Assembly: GCA_903932545.1 (NCBI GenBank)
Contig: CAIZGT010000740.1
Span: 1-6,870, forward strand
Length of the DNA: 6,870 nucleotides
From: an uncultured Rhodospirillales bacterium
Lineage (GTDB): Bacteria; Pseudomonadota; Alphaproteobacteria; Acetobacterales; Acetobacteraceae
Direction: 5' to 3'
Shown here piece after piece: positions 1-6,512 of this stretch. How positions within the stretch are numbered: position 1 is the first letter of the stretch; every line of letters starts with the position of its first letter. The notes beneath the pieces were generated by a model. It did not search any database. It had not been told where the DNA came from and saw only the letters and a list, made by a program, of their open reading frames with translations. A program made the translations under genes and the position numbers.

Positions 1-432
1 ACAGCCGTTATCTCTTGGTCCGCGATCGGGCTGCTCTGGCTGTTGGTCAACCGCACCAAGGCGGGCAAAGTTCTGCTCGCCGCCTCGATCAACCCGCGCG
101 GATTGACGCTGCTGGGCTTCGAACTTCCGACGATCTATCTCTACGTCTGGGCGCTCTACGGCCTTCTTGCTGGCATGGCGGGGGTGTTGCTCGGCTCGTT
201 TCTGGGTGTGAGTTCGGACAATGTGGGCCAACTCACCGCCAGCGCGTTCTCGATTGTGGTGCTCGGTGGCCTCGGCTCGGTGAGTGGCTCGCTGATCGGC
301 GCCTATGTGGTCGGCTATATGGAGACCATCACCGCCTATTCCGGCTACCCCTCGATCCGCACCATCCCGGTGCTGCTGTTGCTGGTGCTGGTTGTCTATA
401 TCCGCCCCCAGGGCTTGTTGGGCCGACGCTGA
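1..432 (+). CDS. livH: LivH-type ABC transporter permease, C-terminal part (5' end outside window)
   Basis: Inner-membrane permease subunit of a branched-chain amino acid/amide (HAAT) ABC importer. The frame is open from base 1, so the N-terminal half lies upstream; 143 residues are visible against about 290 for the family. What is seen: alternating hydrophobic segments, the family-typical stretch LGGLGSVSGSLIGA at fragment residues 88-101, and the ending RPQGLLGRR (135-143), which closely resembles the usual LivH C terminus. The segment NRTKAGKVLLAASINP near the start fits the cytoplasmic loop that contacts the ATPases. The TGA stop overlaps the next start in a TGATG (430-434), so it is the first visible gene of the operon and is probably translationally coupled to LivM. 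The substrate cannot be read from the sequence; urea, amides or amino acids are all possible. The gene symbol is by family resemblance only. Confidence 0.9.
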   Translation, partial: TAVISWSAIGLLWLLVNRTKAGKVLLAASINPRGLTLLGFELPTIYLYVWALYGLLAGMAGVLLGSFLGVSSDNVGQLTASAFSIVVLGGLGSVSGSLIGAYVVGYMETITAYSGYPSIRTIPVLLLLVLVVYIRPQGLLGRR

Positions 433-1348
433 TGAACAATCGCAAAAGCTTTGCCGCTATTTTGGCGGTGCTGTTCGCCTTGGCTTTGGTGCCGTTTGGT
501 GTGTCTGGCTATATTCTCGGCCTCCTCACACACTGGGGTTTTACACCGCTGTATTCGCGATGAGCTGGGATTTGCTGTTTGGCTTTGTTGGTGAGGTGAA
601 TTTCGGCCCCAGCTTTCTGATCGGCGTTGGCGCCTACACCGCGGCCTTGCTCAACCACTACGCCGGATGGCCGATCTGGGCCTGCACGCTCAGCGGTGGG
701 GCGGCGAGCATTGTAGCAGGTCTTGCCCTGGCCGTGCCAGCTTTGCGGCTCTCGGGCCCTTATTTCGGTCTCGTCACGCTGGTGGCGGTGCTGATGTTGC
801 AAAACATCATCGTTCTGTTCGCTGGCATCACCGGCGGCGAGATTGGGCTGGATTTGCCCGACGTGCTGGCGGTGGATGACAGCAACAATTATTGGATCGC
901 CCTCGTCTTCATGGGGGTGAGCGGCCTGCTGCTGTTTGGCCTCTCGCGCTCGGCGGTGGGGCTGATCCTGCAAGCCAGCGGGCAAGACGCGATCCAGGCC
1001 GGCGCCCTCGGCTTTAACGTCACCAAGCACAAGCTCGCGGCCTTCTGCGTCTCTGCGCTGTTCTCCGGCCTCGCGGGCGCAATGCTGATTTTCTACGAAG
1101 GCACCGCGTCCGTCGGCACCGTGGTGGATATCGCCGTCGGCGTACAGGTGATCATCGCCGCCGTGCTCGGCGGGCGGCGGACCATTATTGGTGCGGCGCT
1201 GGGCGCAATTTTTCTGATCGGCATGGGCGAAATCCTGCGCCCGCTTGGGGAAGCCTCCACCTTCGTTGTCTCCGGCATCGCCTTGCTGGCGATTATGATC
1301 GCCCCCAGCGGCTTCCTTGGCGCGTGGCTTTCGCGGGAGGGCCGCTAG
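432..1348 (+). pseudogene. livM: LivM-type ABC transporter permease, interrupted by a frameshift near 528-542
   Basis: Second membrane permease of the importer, expected to pair with LivH. The natural start is the ATG at 432, overlapping the LivH stop. It gives an N terminus with a good hydrophobic segment (MNNRKSFAAILAVLFALALV), but this frame stops at 563. The rest of the protein lies in another frame: FYTAVFAMSWDLLFGFVGEVNFG, then several membrane segments, the LivM-like loop GALGFNVTKHKLAAF (about residue 191 on), VLGGRRTIIGAALGA, and the TAG at 1346-1348. The 917-nt span is not a multiple of three. Adding one base in GGGG (535-538) or TTTT (539-542), or removing one CA from CACACA (527-532), restores a single product of about 305 aa, close to normal LivM length. 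It could be a true mutation, a sequencing error in a short repeat, or ribosomal slippage. Alternatives are a shortened protein from the ATG at 560, or a start at 305 inside LivH, which I consider artefactual. Confidence 0.8.
1335..1340 (+). promoter_or_regulatory. Strong Shine-Dalgarno site for the fused ATPase gene
   Basis: GGGAGG ends 8 nt before the ATG at 1349 and lies inside the last codons of livM. It is the best ribosome-binding site in the operon and would let the ATPase be translated even if LivM synthesis aborts at the frameshift. Confidence 0.65.
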
Positions 1349-2812
1349 ATGACGCAGCTTCTTGAGGTCAGCGGCCTGACCAAGCGCTTCGGTGGCTTGG
1401 TGGCGGTGAAGGACATGCATGTGTCCATCGCATCCGGCGAAATCCTGGGGCTGATCGGGCCGAATGGCTCGGGCAAATCCACCGTGATGAAGCTCATCAT
1501 GGGCATCGAGAAACCCAACACCGGCAGCGTGCTGATCGACGGCGTCGAGGTTGCTGGCTGGCCGAGCCACAAGATCGCGCGCCAAGGTGTTGGCATCGTA
1601 TTCCAGCATTCCCGCCCGCTGCACCGCCAAACCGTGCTGGAAAACATCAAACTCGCCCTCCTTCCCGACAGCCTGCTCCAACTCTTCGCCGCCGCCCATA
1701 TCGATGAGCGGGCGCGCGAGATTGCCGCCCGCGTGCATCTCGACCACGTGATGGACCGCCTGCCCGGCACGCTGCCGTTTGCCGATCTCCGCCGCCTCGA
1801 ACTCGCCCGCGCCATTGCCCGCAACCCCAAAGTCGTGCTGGTCGATGAACCCTTCGCGGGCCTCACCGCGCCAGAAGTGGCGGATTTTTCCAATCTCATC
1901 GCCTCGTTCCGCACCGATGGTCATGCCGTTTTGCTGGTGGATCACAACGTCCGTGGCGTTGCGGCCTTGGTGGACCGAGTGCAGGCAATGTATCTGGGCG
2001 AGCACATCACCGAAGGCTCCGCCGAGCAGGTGATGGCCAACGAAACCGTGCGCCGGGTTTATCTCGGCGGTTCCCTCACCCATGCCGCCCGCCGTGCGCC
2101 GGATGCCGCGAGCACTGACGATCTGCTTAAAGTCAGTCATGTCAGCGTGTTCTATGGCAAAGCCCAGGCGCTGGATGCAGTCTCGCTGCATGTCCGTCGG
2201 GGTGAGTTTGTCTCCGTTGTCGGCCTTAATGGGGCCGGTAAAACCACCTTGTTCAACGCCATCTCCGGTCTGGTGCCGATGCAGGGACAGGTCAACTTCG
2301 GCGGCCAAAGCCTGGACGGCCAAACCGGGGCACAAATCGCGCGCGCAGGCATCGTGCAATGCCCCGAATCCCGCGAACTCTTCGGCGAGATGAGCGTGCG
2401 CGAAAATCTCGATCTTGGTGGCCATCACCTCCCCCGCACCGAAGCCGCCGAACGCCTGGAATGGCTGCTCGACCTGTTCCCCATCCTGCGCGCCCGCGCC
2501 ACTCAAGCCGCCCGCACCCTGTCTGGCGGTGAGCAACAGATGCTCACCATCGCCCGCGCGCTGATGATGAAGCCAAAGCTGTTGATCCTCGACGAACCAA
2601 CCCTCGGCCTCGCCCCCGTCATTCTCGAACAACTCTCCAAGGCGCTCGAAATCCTGCGCCAAACCACCGACATCACCGTTTTGCTCGGCGAACAGAATGT
2701 CACATTCGCCTTGCCACATGCCGATCGCGTCTATGTTCTCGAACACGGGCGCTTCATCTGGGAAGGCCCGCCCGACCGTTTTGCCACTGAAGCCGGAGCG
2801 CAATTCCTATGA
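1349..2812 (+). CDS. Fused LivG-LivF ABC transporter ATPase
   Basis: Energy-coupling subunit carrying both nucleotide-binding domains of the importer in one 487-aa chain; they are usually two proteins (LivG about 255 aa, LivF about 235 aa). Domain 1, residues 4-240, is LivG-like: Walker A GPNGSGKST (37-45), Q-loop Q86, Walker B VVLVDEP (162-168) and H-loop H199. Domain 2, residues 259-487, is LivF-like: Walker A GLNGAGKTT (292-300), Q-loop Q337, signature LSGGE (391-395), Walker B LLILDEP (411-417), and the LivF-typical GEQN (447-450) with Gln449 at the H-loop position. A linker of about 17 residues, rich in Ala, Asp and Ser, joins them (242-258). In domain 1 the signature region reads LPFADLRRLELARA (142-155) instead of an LSGGQ-like motif. 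The gene begins directly after the livM stop and overlaps the hydrolase start by ATGA. I see no frame change in the linker, so the fusion looks genuine. Confidence 0.93.
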   Translation: MTQLLEVSGLTKRFGGLVAVKDMHVSIASGEILGLIGPNGSGKSTVMKLIMGIEKPNTGSVLIDGVEVAGWPSHKIARQGVGIVFQHSRPLHRQTVLENIKLALLPDSLLQLFAAAHIDERAREIAARVHLDHVMDRLPGTLPFADLRRLELARAIARNPKVVLVDEPFAGLTAPEVADFSNLIASFRTDGHAVLLVDHNVRGVAALVDRVQAMYLGEHITEGSAEQVMANETVRRVYLGGSLTHAARRAPDAASTDDLLKVSHVSVFYGKAQALDAVSLHVRRGEFVSVVGLNGAGKTTLFNAISGLVPMQGQVNFGGQSLDGQTGAQIARAGIVQCPESRELFGEMSVRENLDLGGHHLPRTEAAERLEWLLDLFPILRARATQAARTLSGGEQQMLTIARALMMKPKLLILDEPTLGLAPVILEQLSKALEILRQTTDITVLLGEQNVTFALPHADRVYVLEHGRFIWEGPPDRFATEAGAQFL

Positions 2813-3930
2813 TCGACATCGCCCTAGACCGAGCCCGCCTCGAAGGTGGCCTCCCTGGTGTGGTGGCGATGGCCGCGACATCGGACCATATCATCCACGC
2901 GGCGGCGCTGGGTTCGCGTGGCCCGGCGCCGATGAGCCTGAACAGTGTCGGCCGCATCGCTTCAATGACCAAAGCGATGGTCTCGCTGCTTGCACTGCGG
3001 ATGGTTGCGCAAGGCAGGCTCACCCTCGATGCCCCCATCGCCGCCCATATTCCCGAACTCGCCAGCCCCCAAATCCTCACCGGCTTTGATGACGGCGGAA
3101 ATCCGCGCTTGGTCCCGGCCACCACGCCAATCACCCTACGCCACCTGCTCACGCATTCTTCCGGGCTCGGCTACGACACCTGGAACCCTGATCTGAAGCA
3201 ATATTGCCTCCGCGAGGGCATCGGCCGTATCCCCGCCAACTCTGCCGAACTCAGCCGCACGCCGCTAATCTTTGAGCCCGGCGCGCGCTGGAATTACGGC
3301 ATCAACATCGAAGTCGCGGGCTTGCTGATCGAACGCGCGGTGGGCAACACGCTCGCCGATGTGCTCGCCGATGAGATCACCCACCCGCTCGGTATGGCCG
3401 ACACCAGTTGGCTGCCCGGCCCGTCCCAAATCGCGCGACTGATCACCATCGGTAAGCGCGGCCCCAATGGCCAGATCGCGCCGATAGACGCCCCCATTCC
3501 CACCGAACTCCCCTTCATCTATGGCGGCGGCGGCCTGTTCTGCACCGCGCCTGACTACATCAAATTCCTCCAAGCGGTGATGCGGGGCGAGCTCCTGCCC
3601 GCCTCCCTCCACGCCGAATATCTCCGCCCCCAACTCCCCGTCTCGCCGCGTGTGGGCCAACTCAAAAGCTGCGACCCCCGCTCGAACGACGCCGATCTGT
3701 TCGGCGGCGTGCCCGCCACCTGGAGCCTCGGCTTCCTGATGAACACCCAACCAACGCCCCAAGGCCGCACTGCCTTCAGCCATTGCTGGGCCGGGATCAA
3801 CAATTCCTATTACTGGCTCGACCTCAAACGCGGCACCTGCGGCGTGCTCATCGCCCAACTCATGCCATTCGCCGATCCGGGGGTGATCAGCACATTCGAA
3901 GCATACGAGGCGGCGGTTAACGGGGGGTGA
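2809..3930 (+). CDS. Serine hydrolase of the beta-lactamase/esterase family (class C-like fold)
   Basis: Penicillin-recognising serine hydrolase of 373 aa, a usual length for the family. Seen: the nucleophile motif S52-M-T-K55 (SxxK), the family block LRHLLTHSSGLG (110-121), the tyrosine motif WNYGIN with Y163 as likely general base, a GGGG turn (239-242), and H325-C-W-A-G329 at the place of the KTG box. The WAG/WGG form is known from esterase- or amidase-like members rather than true beta-lactamases. The N terminus MIDIALDRARLEGG shows no signal peptide, so action in the cytoplasm is likely. The ATG overlaps the ATPase stop (ATGA, 2809-2812), with GGAG at 2795-2798 as ribosome-binding site. 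Co-translation with the importer suggests it cleaves the imported compound or a derivative (amide, lactam or ester). That is inference; the substrate is unknown, and resistance to beta-lactams is not implied. Confidence 0.88.
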   Translation: MIDIALDRARLEGGLPGVVAMAATSDHIIHAAALGSRGPAPMSLNSVGRIASMTKAMVSLLALRMVAQGRLTLDAPIAAHIPELASPQILTGFDDGGNPRLVPATTPITLRHLLTHSSGLGYDTWNPDLKQYCLREGIGRIPANSAELSRTPLIFEPGARWNYGINIEVAGLLIERAVGNTLADVLADEITHPLGMADTSWLPGPSQIARLITIGKRGPNGQIAPIDAPIPTELPFIYGGGGLFCTAPDYIKFLQAVMRGELLPASLHAEYLRPQLPVSPRVGQLKSCDPRSNDADLFGGVPATWSLGFLMNTQPTPQGRTAFSHCWAGINNSYYWLDLKRGTCGVLIAQLMPFADPGVISTFEAYEAAVNGG

Positions 3931-3973
3931 ATACGCGTCATCGCGAGCGCAGCGTCGCGATAACGCGTATTCA
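3928..3973. repeat. 46-nt palindromic element (REP-like), possible bidirectional terminator
   Basis: TGAATACGCGT (3928-3938) pairs perfectly with ACGCGTATTCA (3963-3973). After one mismatch (3939/3962), ATCGCGA (3940-3946) pairs with TCGCGAT (3955-3961), leaving the 8-nt loop GCGCAGCG. That is 18 pairs in 19 positions. The core CATCGCGAGCGCAGCG resembles the dispersed TCATTGCGAGCG-AGCG type of palindrome known from many bacterial genomes, whose translation gives RHxERSxAI-like peptides; this resemblance is from memory. The first three bases are the hydrolase stop codon, and the element sits between convergent genes. No T-run follows, so intrinsic termination is uncertain. No second copy is visible here. 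Confidence 0.8.
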
Positions 3974-4017
3974 ATTACAAACCGGAACAATTAGGGCAAA
4001 TGTGAGCGGACGGCCTT

Positions 4018-4656
4018 TTACGCCATTTTTAAAGCCATCTCATCTCGAAGCTTTATCGCCTTCTCCAAAGCCTTCTCTTTGCGCGCCCAGGTCAGCACCC
4101 CCCTCGGCCACGGAATCCGAGGCGGTTCCGGCTTCGGGCGCGGTCTGCGCCGACGAACAACCCCGCGTTCCGAACGCGGCTTGTCCACCGTCCATGGCAA
4201 CTCCACCGCGAGCGCCCGCAACAAAGGCTTGAGAATACGCCGCGCCTGAGGCGAAATCTCCAGCAATTCCGCCATCTCCGGCTGGCTCAACACATGGTGG
4301 ATTTGCCCGCCATACCCTGCCGCATGGTGCTTGCCGGTCGCCACCAACCACGCAAATGTGCGCGGCATGCGAAGGCTGGGGGGTTCCACCAGCTTCCGCC
4401 CCACATCATCCTGCCCCGGTGCCACCACGCGCGGCGTCACCACACGCGGCAGCGCGAACCGGCGCAGCTTGCCCGCCCGATACCGCGCCAGCAATTCCCC
4501 GAATATAAGAAATTTCCCGCCAAACCATCTCGCCGTGGCGATCTGCCGCACCGGCTCAACCCCGAACAGCCCGAACCCGCGCAGCATCGCACCCCAAATC
4601 GCTTGGAGCGTCTGGGCCGCGATCTCAATGGGTTGATGTGAAGGGGCATGGTCCAT
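4018..4656 (-). CDS. Conserved-looking hypothetical protein, 212 aa, basic C-terminal tail
   Basis: I do not recognise the family. The protein starts MDHAPSHQPIEIAAQTLQ and has a moderately hydrophobic N-terminal half with aromatic and glycine residues (FGLFG, WFGGKFLIFGELLARY). A middle part includes FAWLVATGKHHAAGYGGQ and an LSQPEMAELLEISPQARRILKPLLR helix-like stretch (around residues 125-150). The tail is strongly basic and proline-rich: RRRR at 168-171, then PRPKPEPP and a Lys/Glu-rich end. There is no signal peptide and no clear catalytic motif. The basic tail could contact nucleic acid or a membrane, but that is a guess. The start ATG at 4656 is the first in frame. Only ggcgg, too close to the ATG, precedes it, and a TATACT lies 5 nt before that, so a leaderless transcript is possible. 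The opposite-strand frames across this interval look like shadows. Confidence 0.7.
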   Translation of the reverse strand: MDHAPSHQPIEIAAQTLQAIWGAMLRGFGLFGVEPVRQIATARWFGGKFLIFGELLARYRAGKLRRFALPRVVTPRVVAPGQDDVGRKLVEPPSLRMPRTFAWLVATGKHHAAGYGGQIHHVLSQPEMAELLEISPQARRILKPLLRALAVELPWTVDKPRSERGVVRRRRPRPKPEPPRIPWPRGVLTWARKEKALEKAIKLRDEMALKMA

Positions 4657-4661
4657 CCGCC

Positions 4662-4693
4662 AGTATACGCCACAGGCGGGGGGTGGTTTTCAA
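4662..4693 (-). promoter_or_regulatory. Possible promoter of the 212-aa gene, giving a leaderless mRNA
   Basis: On the minus strand TTGAAA (4693-4688) and TATACT (4667-4662) resemble -35 and -10 boxes. The spacer is 20 nt, longer than the ideal 17, so the -35 is weak. TATACT is only 5 nt from the ATG at 4656, which would place the transcript start at or next to the start codon. Confidence 0.25.
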
Positions 4694-4713
4694 GCATATT
4701 CGTGTTAGTTTAT

Positions 4714-5175
4714 CTACCGTTCTCGCACCCGCCCGTGCTCAGCCGCCGTCAACACCCCCAGCGACACATCAAACACCGAAGCTGGCACCCTCTCATCATT
4801 CCCACCCGGCGTGAGGCGCGCCGCATCGAGTGCGGCAATCACCGACGCATCCGACGTCAGCACCCCACATTTCTGCGACGCGCCAATTTGCGCGAGCGCC
4901 GCCCGCATGTCCAAATCCAACCCGCGCTTCCAGCGATACAGGGCCACATCCTTGCCCGAGATGATCGCCTTCAACTGTGCCTCGCCCGCTTTGCCGTGAA
5001 ATGTCACAATCCGCCCAAAAATCCCCGCCACCATTCCCGACTTTCCGGATTTGGCAGGGTCCTGGACCATCTCCAACATCCACCGGACAAGGCGGGTTTG
5101 GGCTTTAAGGGGAAGGTCTGCGGCGAGGGTGATATGTGTCATGCCGCTGTCTAACACGCCATCTGCCGGGTTCAC
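4714..5175 (-). CDS. Hypothetical protein, 153 aa (GTG start)
   Basis: No family recognised. The chain is soluble-looking with mixed charge. It opens with MTHITLAADLPLKAQTRLVRWMLEMVQ from the inner ATG at 5142, followed by a Lys/Gly segment (DPAKSGKSGMVAGIFGR) and FHGKAGEAQLKAIISGKDVALYRWKRGLDLDMRAALAQIG. No signal peptide or membrane segment is seen. Two starts are possible. GTG at 5175 has a GGGATGAG ribosome-binding-like sequence about 6-9 nt upstream and overlaps the stop of a small upstream frame in a GTGA. ATG at 5142 has only a weak site but gives the cleaner N terminus. The gene lies 57 nt upstream of the 212-aa gene on the same strand, so the two could be co-transcribed. GC-rich codon choice in frame supports it being real. 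Confidence 0.6.
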   Translation of the reverse strand: MNPADGVLDSGMTHITLAADLPLKAQTRLVRWMLEMVQDPAKSGKSGMVAGIFGRIVTFHGKAGEAQLKAIISGKDVALYRWKRGLDLDMRAALAQIGASQKCGVLTSDASVIAALDAARLTPGGNDERVPASVFDVSLGVLTAAEHGRVRER

Positions 5176-5270
5176 GAAAACTCATCCCGCCGCGCATCCC
5201 ACCATCGACACAATTCATCAACGGCCTCTCGCATCGTCCTGACGCGCTCCTCGACCAAATCGTGCCACAT
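5172..5270 (-). CDS. Possible small protein of 32 aa, or the tail of a decayed gene
   Basis: Short frame from the ATG at 5270 to TGA at 5174-5172. The product is highly charged with a helical look, reading MWHDLVEERVRTMREAVDEL and then CRWWDARRDEFS. The stop overlaps the GTG start of the 153-aa gene as GTGA, the arrangement of translationally coupled genes. No good ribosome-binding site precedes the ATG. The same frame continues upstream without a stop to about 5370, but with poorer content. Another minus-strand frame at 5344-5300 gives MRQSLQEALRGGKF and then stops. A frameshifted relic of one longer gene is therefore as likely as an intact small gene. Function unknown. Confidence 0.35.
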   Translation of the reverse strand: MWHDLVEERVRTMREAVDELCRWWDARRDEFS

Positions 5271-5386
5271 GGCGCAACGGCGACGATATCCCAAACTGCT
5301 CAAAACTTGCCGCCGCGCAACGCCTCTTGTAACGACTGGCGCATGTTGCTTAGTTCCGACGCAATCCTAATTCAGGCGATCGTTCA
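5271..5386. other. Intergenic stretch between divergent genes
   Basis: Separates the minus-strand hypothetical genes from the plus-strand glycosyltransferase and should hold promoters for both. I see no convincing -35/-10 pair, no inverted repeat and no RNA gene. GC content falls towards the glycosyltransferase, which may mark the edge of acquired DNA. Confidence 0.5.
5374..5379 (+). promoter_or_regulatory. Ribosome-binding site deciding the TTG start of the glycosyltransferase
   Basis: AGGCGA lies 7 nt before the TTG at 5387 and 10 nt before a second TTG at 5390. A stop at 5351-5353 closes the frame upstream, and no ATG or GTG lies between, so one of the two TTG codons is the most likely start. 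Confidence 0.5.
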
Positions 5387-6511
5387 TTGTTGACGACCAT
5401 CGTTTACGTATCCCCGCCTTATTCCAAGCCGATCGGTGGCATCAAGGTCATCCTCCGACACTCCGAGATCATCAACCAGGCTGCGGCATCAGGGATTCGT
5501 TCCCTCGTCTATATCCCAGACAATTTAAATCACAGGTATAGCTGGCTAAATCATCAGACATTGTATAAGCGCGATCACCACTTGGATCCGTCACACGACT
5601 TCGTGGTATTACCAGAAGTCATGGCGTTACAATTTGGACCTAAACTTGAACAAATTGGCATAAAATACGCAATATTTGTTCAAAATGGATATCTTTTATT
5701 TAGCGGGAATTTAGATTCTGATAATATAATTGCGGAAGTATACGCTAAAGCATCACTGATATTGTCTATAAGTCAGGATACTACGTCTTGCATAGAGCGC
5801 GCCTTTCCATATTTGCGCGGACGCGTTCTGCCTATCAGTTGCGCTGTGAATCCCGACCTATTTCACGCCGGTGAACCGAAGCGAAACGCCATCGCCTACA
5901 TGCCGCGCAAGCTCGCTGATCACGCCAGCGCGGTCACTGGCTTACTGAGAGCGGCCGATATCGGGAACTGGGACATCGTGCCAATTGATGGGATGACAGA
6001 GGATCAGGTTGCCGCAACGCTCCGCCGAACCCGCATCTTCCTGTCGTTTTCCAACCTCGAAGGCATGGGCCTCCCTCCGGTCGAGGCCGCACTCGCCGGC
6101 AATCTGGTGGTTGGCTACACCGGTCAGGGAGGGAACGAATACTGGAATGCCCCGCTCTTCACCAAAATTGAGCAGGGAAACATCCAGCATTTCGTGGATT
6201 GCACACTAGAGACGATGAGCAAATTCTCTGGCGGCGGCTCTGATCCGATCACCGATCCGCTTCATGTAGCGGCCCGCGCAGACTTGGCCAACCAATTCTC
6301 AAGCCCCGCGGAAAACGAAACCGTCATGACCTTCGCTCGGAAGGCAGCATCATTGTTGACATCCAACCCGACGACAATGCCGCCGGTAGCACTGTTCACG
6401 CAGACGGAGCTTTGGCGTTTGAAACTCGAACTCTACCGACAGAAGCTCGAATGGTTCCTCGTCGCTGGCATCAAAACGGTCATGTCGAAGCTTAAATTGC
6501 CATCGCACTAA
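5387..6511 (+). CDS. Glycosyltransferase, GT-B fold (GT4-like), TTG start
   Basis: Predicted to transfer a sugar from a nucleotide donor, probably in surface polysaccharide or glycan assembly in the cytoplasm; 374 aa, usual for the group. Seen: an N-terminal beta-strand and glycine loop VYVSPPYSKPIGGIKVILRH (6-25), and in the donor-binding half IFLSFSNLEGMGLPPVEAAL with E225 and E233 forming the EX7E motif of GT4-type retaining enzymes, followed by GNLVVGYTGQGGNEYW. The C-terminal end (LWRLKLELYRQKLEWFLVAGIKTV) is amphipathic and could touch the membrane. No signal peptide. Start is TTG at 5387 or 5390. Base composition is odd: 36 % GC over 5521-5760, against about 65 % over 6001-6120, so the acceptor-side half is unlike its surroundings. 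The neighbours give no polysaccharide cluster, so acceptor and sugar are unknown. It converges on the next gene with a 14-nt gap. Confidence 0.85.
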   Translation: MLTTIVYVSPPYSKPIGGIKVILRHSEIINQAAASGIRSLVYIPDNLNHRYSWLNHQTLYKRDHHLDPSHDFVVLPEVMALQFGPKLEQIGIKYAIFVQNGYLLFSGNLDSDNIIAEVYAKASLILSISQDTTSCIERAFPYLRGRVLPISCAVNPDLFHAGEPKRNAIAYMPRKLADHASAVTGLLRAADIGNWDIVPIDGMTEDQVAATLRRTRIFLSFSNLEGMGLPPVEAALAGNLVVGYTGQGGNEYWNAPLFTKIEQGNIQHFVDCTLETMSKFSGGGSDPITDPLHVAARADLANQFSSPAENETVMTFARKAASLLTSNPTTMPPVALFTQTELWRLKLELYRQKLEWFLVAGIKTVMSKLKLPSH

Positions 6512-6512
6512 C

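Noticed and set aside
305..431. Start of the LivM frame at the ATG at 305, inside livH
   Set aside because: It would overlap livH by 128 nt, and its first 70 or so residues (Cys/Trp/Pro-rich) do not look like a permease. The ATG at 432 gives a proper membrane N terminus, in the other frame.
509..2803. A 764-codon open frame on the minus strand opposite livM and the ATPase gene
   Set aside because: The plus strand there encodes clear ABC transporter motifs over the same span. The antisense product is Gly/Ala/Glu/His-rich without recognisable domains, the usual shadow in high-GC genes.
2809..3930. Reading the serine hydrolase as a beta-lactamase resistance gene
   Set aside because: No signal peptide, WAG instead of KTG, and operon linkage to an importer argue for an esterase/amidase-like role.
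3927..4232. Plus-strand frame of 101 codons after the hydrolase
   Set aside because: Its beginning (RHRERSVAI) is simply the translated palindrome, and the rest is antisense to the 212-aa gene with low-complexity Pro/Ser/Ala content.
4294..4641. Two plus-strand frames opposite the 212-aa gene
   Set aside because: Both are Arg/His/Pro-rich with no domain, and they overlap each other and the better minus-strand gene.
4648..5154. Plus-strand frame of 168 codons opposite the 153-aa gene
   Set aside because: His/Arg/Pro-rich product without motifs. The minus-strand frame has more natural protein composition and a sensible start, although the choice is not certain.
5346..5373. TTGCTT - 16 nt - TAATTC as a promoter for the glycosyltransferase
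   Set aside because: The resulting transcript would begin at about 5380, after the ribosome-binding site at 5374-5379, and both boxes are weak.
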